Below, in pieces: positions 6,301 to 8,992 of a DNA stretch of 8,992 bases. Location of the stretch: assembly GCA_012797575.1 (NCBI GenBank), contig JAAZOW010000236.1, positions 1 to 8,992 on the forward strand, read 5' to 3'. The notes under the pieces are model-generated. The model had not been told where the DNA came from. It did no database searches and worked only from the letters and a program-made list of their open reading frames with translations. Numbering within the stretch: position 1 is the stretch's first letter; every line of letters begins with the position of its first letter. Made by a program: the position numbers and the translations under genes. This DNA is from Methanomicrobiales archaeon. Its GTDB lineage: Archaea > Halobacteriota > Methanomicrobia > Methanomicrobiales > Methanoculleaceae.

Positions 6301-8992
6301 CCCTTACCTTCAACGGAGTTTCTATCGAGCTCCAGAGATGGCATCATGATGTCTCCAACATCGGCGTCTATCATGATTATGCCTACGGCCTCCTTGTCTA
6401 CGATGTAACCCCTGAATTCCAGAAGAACAAGCGGAATACCGCAAAGTTCAGTCGCAAAGATAAGGATGCAAAGCTCTCGACAGGTGGCCTTACCCTCGCG
6501 GTGGTCTATGAAGATCCATCCGCCATTCGATCAGTGATCTTCCTGAACGAGGGATTCGACGTTCTGGGGGCTGACGAAATCGGTTATGGCACAACCCCGG
6601 AGAGAACGATCGCGTATGTGCCATTCACCGGTCCCACGATCGATATCGACCAGGTCTCACGGGCGGAGTTGATCACGTTCGTGCCGTGGGGGGATACTTA
6701 TGAAGGGAATCTCTACGTGAACGGCAATCTGGTCGCCTCGAATGTCTGGGACTTTGGTCCAGCCGGGGGGCCGGAGGTAGCCGTAGATACCCGTGATGTC
6801 TGGAATCATCTCAAGTCCACCGGGAATGAGGTGGCGATCCAGAGTACTCCCATCGGATCGATGCCGCTGATGGCGGCATCCCAACAATTCCTGGTGGTGG
6901 AGATGGGGGGGAAAGAGGCCCGACAGCAACCTCTTAGCAACCTGACGGGAAACCAGACACTGAGGGCCGATTTCAGGGCTGAACCCCTGACGGGACCAGC
7001 TCCACTCTCGGTGTGGTTCCAGGACCTCTCGGAAGGGGAGCCCCTCACCTGGGAGTGGGATTTTGGGGATGGCGGGACTGTCGAAAATACCACGCAAAAT
7101 CCCCGCTACGTGTACCGAACTCCTGGGAACTACACGGTCACGCTCACCGTGAAGAACGCGACAACGGAGCAGACTGAACAGAAAGAGGGCTACATTCTGG
7201 TAGAAAACGCGACCGCGAGGTCTGCGGAATCGGATGTCTGGGTGCCGCTTGAAGACCAGGTGATCGATGAGGCAACCCGGACCATATCCGGCTGGACTAG
7301 AAAGTTCAGTGTTTTTGCTCCAATCACGGTGCCAAAAACATCTGCCAACTCGACCCCTGCCGACATTGGGAGCGGAGAGGGTACCACCATGATCGATCCC
7401 CTGAGGACGACTGAAGACGTCAGGGATACGATCGATCAATCGACCGGGGTGGTAAGCGAGACGATCGTCATCACCTGTGGGGATGCCGCTGAGTTCACCA
7501 TTCCAGTGGGGACGGTGGCGATGGTGAATGGCCGGCCGGTCACCCGACTCTCTGCCAGCCGGGTCTCTGCCGATGACATCCCCGAGCTCCCGTCCGGCGC
7601 GTACATCACCGCAAAAGAGAAGGCATTCCTCTTCGAGCCGGAGGGGGCTGTGTTCAGCCCCTCAATTCTGGTCAGCATCACCTTCACTGAGGACGAATGG
7701 GCACTCCTCTTTGGAGAGAATGATACCACAATCCAGCGCTTCGAGAGGGCACAGAGAGGAGACGCCATCCCGACGGAGGATGGGTCGAGTCTCTCCCTTC
7801 AGGAGGGAGACTTGCGCACACCTGATGCATCGATCCCTCTTGATGTTCTCCTGATCTCAGCCCTATTATGTGTTCTCGGGGGCGGTGGGCTCTGGATGGG
7901 GCTCCGGACTAGGCCGACAAACCGGGCCTATGCAGGGATTGGGGTGGCGCTCCTCCTGATCGCTGTCGGCCTGATCGCAGTTCATGCCGCCGGTGGTTCC
8001 GGTCCAGCAGATCTGGATCCCGACTGCTTCAGTGCGAGCCCCGTGATCGAGAGGATCGAGGACCTCAATCCTGCCAACGATCTCCCAGATTATCCGGAGG
8101 GTTTTGTTGCACGAAATGGGCTGCTTGTTATATACACGGGCAGAGGGGGAGTACCTCTCTCTTCCCTGGCGGTAGACCTGGCATCGGGAGGCCAGAAGGT
8201 GACCCTCACGCCGTCGAGCACCCCACCGGACGATCCACGACTGAACGCGGGGATCACCGCCTACTTCGAGGAGATCGGGAACGGCGATGGGATCGTATCG
8301 TCCGGGGAATGGCTCATGATCTACGCCGACGGATGCCTGATCCGCGAAACTTCCGGTCTGAAGAAAGAGTGCCTGGTCTGGAGGCCTGATACCTCCCTCG
8401 ATCCGCTCACAGTGGATGCAGGAGAACCCCTCCAGTACCACCTCCTTCTCCTCCCGGAAAACGAAGAGATCGTCTCCGGGGAGGTCTGGTTACCCCTCTC
8501 CACCGCTCAGGAACAACCCGATCCGTCAGGGGTTGAGGCAACCACCTCCAGTGTATTCACAGTGCCAGAGGATCTCCTCACGATGGGGACACCGTTCATC
8601 TACACGGACCTTGCAGGAAGCAACGAGATATCGATCTGCCCGAGGTCTGCGGTGACCCGGTCGACCTTCTGGTACAGGGCCGACGGTGAGACTGTCAGTG
8701 TAACGGCACCGGAAGGAAAGACCTATATGGTCATCCACATGCGCGTAACCCATCGCGGCAACTTCGACGGAGTGAACTACACCATCGAGGCACCCGCGCT
8801 CCCTGCGTTCACGCTCCGTGGGGAAGGAGGAGAGTTCATGCCTCTCCATATCCCGGAAAACGCCTCAACCTCGTTTGGAGAAGTGTACACGCAGAAGACA
8901 CTCGACAGAAAAGAATCACTCGATGGTTCGATCCTCTTTGAGGTTCCAGACGGGCTGCGCCCATCTGATGCCTACCTCTCGGTTGACAACGA
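3381..8992 (+). CDS. Giant multidomain surface protein: DUF3344, PKD, CARDB, transmembrane hairpin, DUF4352-like (3' end outside window)
   Basis: The frame runs without a stop for 1870 codons to the window edge. Residues 1-25 are a signal peptide cut after GMASA. Then follow a DUF3344-like domain (about 30-345, with a CSYYC pair), PKD 1-3 (about 353-433, 438-519, 521-604, cores WDFGDG, WDFGDG and WTFGDG), a ZU5-like beta module (609-753, with FILGPEGATFDPA and FSTFAPI), a Gly/Ser linker, CARDB (about 771-888), a second DUF3344 (about 894-1175), PKD 4 (about 1195-1276, WDFGDG), the ZU5-like module with its halves exchanged (1284-1315, then 1344-1454), and two hydrophobic helices (1485-1508 and 1516-1537) joined by a basic RTRPTNR loop. 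The remainder is a pilin-like beta region (about 1579-1705) and a DUF4352-like domain (from about 1730). Many N-x-S/T sequons suggest glycosylation. The basic loop predicts both large parts lie outside the cell. A role in adhesion or envelope structure is inferred; no catalytic site is visible. ATG 3381 is preferred over Met6 because GAAAGGG lies seven bases upstream. Confidence 0.88.
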   Translation, partial: MYHKGMIRASLLVVLLLCMVGMASADEWVGGLPVETAQTGTVTGDLWFDVDPAPDWGDKDVTKTFTLPAAAVEEEGRIAWARLYISAYCRHMQDDTVFTITNRFDGDGDDEYERVWEETEHSGFNYVRDPTTWEPLGNDNTALGGGQNDPYKMLNDHENRVTSDYFMWYDVTDLITGQTVNVNVNTVGSEDGRIKIISLVVAYNDPSSTTKTTYWVNQGHDVCSYYCEDNFGKPAVGTTTFDTGRLSEFDSAHLVVSFIASESGNYGFPTADNNFVYTGSTPPIEGTFTDELDRTPDVQSAYSGAISWDVTERIAGRDEVTLAYSRDLSGTGTSAFFKIPLAFLVVKSTPPTPVANFSANITGGDAPLTIRFTDESTGSPTEWAWDFGDGGSSTEQNPEYTYETPGTYSVSLTVSNNVDRDPLTKTDYITVTDPAGPLSAGFEANITTGEVPLTVQFTDRSTGGPTSWYWDFGDGGNSTDQHPEYTYEIPGIYNVTLNVSRSDDFNIMPKEDYINVTGPPPVANFTASPTSGTAPLTINFTDLSTNNPTSWNWTFGDGNVSDEQHPTHTYIHQGTGRNRYDVSLTVTNEFGSDSRNQTHHIIVDPPKKTEDITGKINQTTGAVNETLIIAYEDCIDLTVPEGTVAMVGGRSITDLSISLAPIELVLTLPDKATIAAEDKVFILGPEGATFDPAVLVSITFAEDEWDRLFRKGYDTTIQRFDSDVWVPLANQTKNEATRTIAGWTDTFSTFAPISKESSGSNGGNGGGGYSNIDLAIEGMVNPRPANSVSTNQPNTVTIPLKNLGTDTAGEFTIALYASDIDDGKKPVATTTVERLAGGNQTTISIVDPTLRKAEGGTVTYRAVIDPDGKIQDTDRSNNERSSVAKPVKHNGYNGKRWQGGNDINTYGTYDIHGGLIHSFGDSRYRSGGFSQGWTEFTATWTTDDLPLPSNATVVEARLYVPYTWDNSNEVKHTSLTFNGVSIELQRWHHDVSNIGVYHDYAYGLLVYDVTPEFQKNKRNTAKFSRKDKDAKLSTGGLTLAVVYEDPSAIRSVIFLNEGFDVLGADEIGYGTTPERTIAYVPFTGPTIDIDQVSRAELITFVPWGDTYEGNLYVNGNLVASNVWDFGPAGGPEVAVDTRDVWNHLKSTGNEVAIQSTPIGSMPLMAASQQFLVVEMGGKEARQQPLSNLTGNQTLRADFRAEPLTGPAPLSVWFQDLSEGEPLTWEWDFGDGGTVENTTQNPRYVYRTPGNYTVTLTVKNATTEQTEQKEGYILVENATARSAESDVWVPLEDQVIDEATRTISGWTRKFSVFAPITVPKTSANSTPADIGSGEGTTMIDPLRTTEDVRDTIDQSTGVVSETIVITCGDAAEFTIPVGTVAMVNGRPVTRLSASRVSADDIPELPSGAYITAKEKAFLFEPEGAVFSPSILVSITFTEDEWALLFGENDTTIQRFERAQRGDAIPTEDGSSLSLQEGDLRTPDASIPLDVLLISALLCVLGGGGLWMGLRTRPTNRAYAGIGVALLLIAVGLIAVHAAGGSGPADLDPDCFSASPVIERIEDLNPANDLPDYPEGFVARNGLLVIYTGRGGVPLSSLAVDLASGGQKVTLTPSSTPPDDPRLNAGITAYFEEIGNGDGIVSSGEWLMIYADGCLIRETSGLKKECLVWRPDTSLDPLTVDAGEPLQYHLLLLPENEEIVSGEVWLPLSTAQEQPDPSGVEATTSSVFTVPEDLLTMGTPFIYTDLAGSNEISICPRSAVTRSTFWYRADGETVSVTAPEGKTYMVIHMRVTHRGNFDGVNYTIEAPALPAFTLRGEGGEFMPLHIPENASTSFGEVYTQKTLDRKESLDGSILFEVPDGLRPSDAYLSVDN
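4440..4937 (+). repeat. Tandem PKD repeats 1 and 2 with near-identical DNA
   Basis: Two PKD units (4440-4679 and 4692-4937) sit back to back inside the giant gene. Both carry the core GDGG-x-S-x3-Q-x-PEYTYE and share an identical DNA stretch, ACCCGGAATACACCTACGAA (from 4573 and 4828). PKD 3 (about 4941-5192) and PKD 4 (6963-7208) keep the fold motifs but differ much more in DNA. This points to a fairly recent duplication of unit 1 or 2. PKD domains are beta-sandwich spacers or ligand-binding units in archaeal surface proteins. Confidence 0.75.
5205..5639 (+). repeat. ZU5-like beta module, copy 1, canonical order (half A then half B)
   Basis: Half A (residues 609-720) starts TEDITGKINQTTGAVNETL, has the VPEGTVAMVGGR and LGPEGATFDPAVLVSITF blocks, and ends TTIQRF. 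Half B (722-753) follows at once: SDVWVPLANQ, then NEATRTIAGW and FSTFAPI. This order is the usual one in bacterial and archaeal surface proteins, where an LGP-GATF strand block is followed by a W-x-x-L strand and a terminal F-S-T-F strand. It serves as the reference for the rearranged second copy. Confidence 0.6.
7230..7742 (+). repeat. ZU5-like beta module, copy 2, halves in swapped order (half B then half A)
   Basis: After PKD 4 the sequence goes straight into half B (7230-7325, residues 1284-1315): SDVWVPLEDQ, then DEATRTISGW and FSVFAPI. A linker of 28 residues (PKTSANSTPADIGSGEG and on) leads to half A (7410-7742, residues 1344-1454): TEDVRDTIDQSTGVVSET, IPVGTVAMVNGR, EPEGAVFSPSILVSITF, ending TTIQRF. 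After that ending, where half B would normally sit, comes ERAQRGDAIPTEDG and then the membrane helix. The order is therefore reversed relative to copy 1 in the same protein. Confidence 0.65.

Noticed and set aside
6657..7439. Minus-strand open frame of 260 codons
   Set aside because: It lies antisense to the second DUF3344 and PKD 4 of the giant gene. Its translation is rich in R, P, G and H with no motif, as expected for the antisense shadow of a GC-rich gene.

Overview
The window looks like accessory chromosome from a methanogenic archaeon, most likely of the Methanomicrobiales (Methanoculleus or Methanofollis type). The reasons are a DUF365-type archaeal protein, large secreted proteins built from DUF3344, PKD and CARDB modules, many N-glycosylation sequons, moderately high GC in genes with AT-rich promoters, and T-tract termination. 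The assignment is inferred from family knowledge only.

Layout. Bases 1-354 hold the 3' part of a small cytoplasmic DUF365 (PUA-like) gene. It is followed at once (376-645) by the decayed remnant of a NucS-like PD-(D/E)XK nuclease gene, with two frameshifts, an internal deletion and a lost C-terminus. After a 345-bp spacer comes an exported protein (991-2697) with two sulfite-oxidase-fold-like repeats around a third module and an archaeosortase-like C-terminal tail. A T-tract terminator and a 683-bp non-coding stretch follow; this holds an imperfect inverted repeat with a 120-bp span (2944-3063), an AT-rich promoter and a structured leader.

From 3381 to beyond the right edge runs one uninterrupted reading frame of at least 1870 codons. 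It encodes a giant surface protein: signal peptide, DUF3344, three PKD domains, a beta-rich ZU5-like module, CARDB, a second DUF3344, a fourth PKD, the ZU5-like module again with its two halves in swapped order, a transmembrane hairpin, a pilin-like beta region and a DUF4352-like domain. I translated it line by line and found no stop.

Both intact secreted genes are on the + strand, each apparently with its own promoter. They most plausibly contribute to the cell envelope (adhesion, S-layer association or matrix). The most notable features are the permuted module and the apparent fusion of a membrane-anchored surface protein with a second exported protein inside one frame. I see no CRISPR array, tRNA, rRNA, intact insertion sequence or defence operon.
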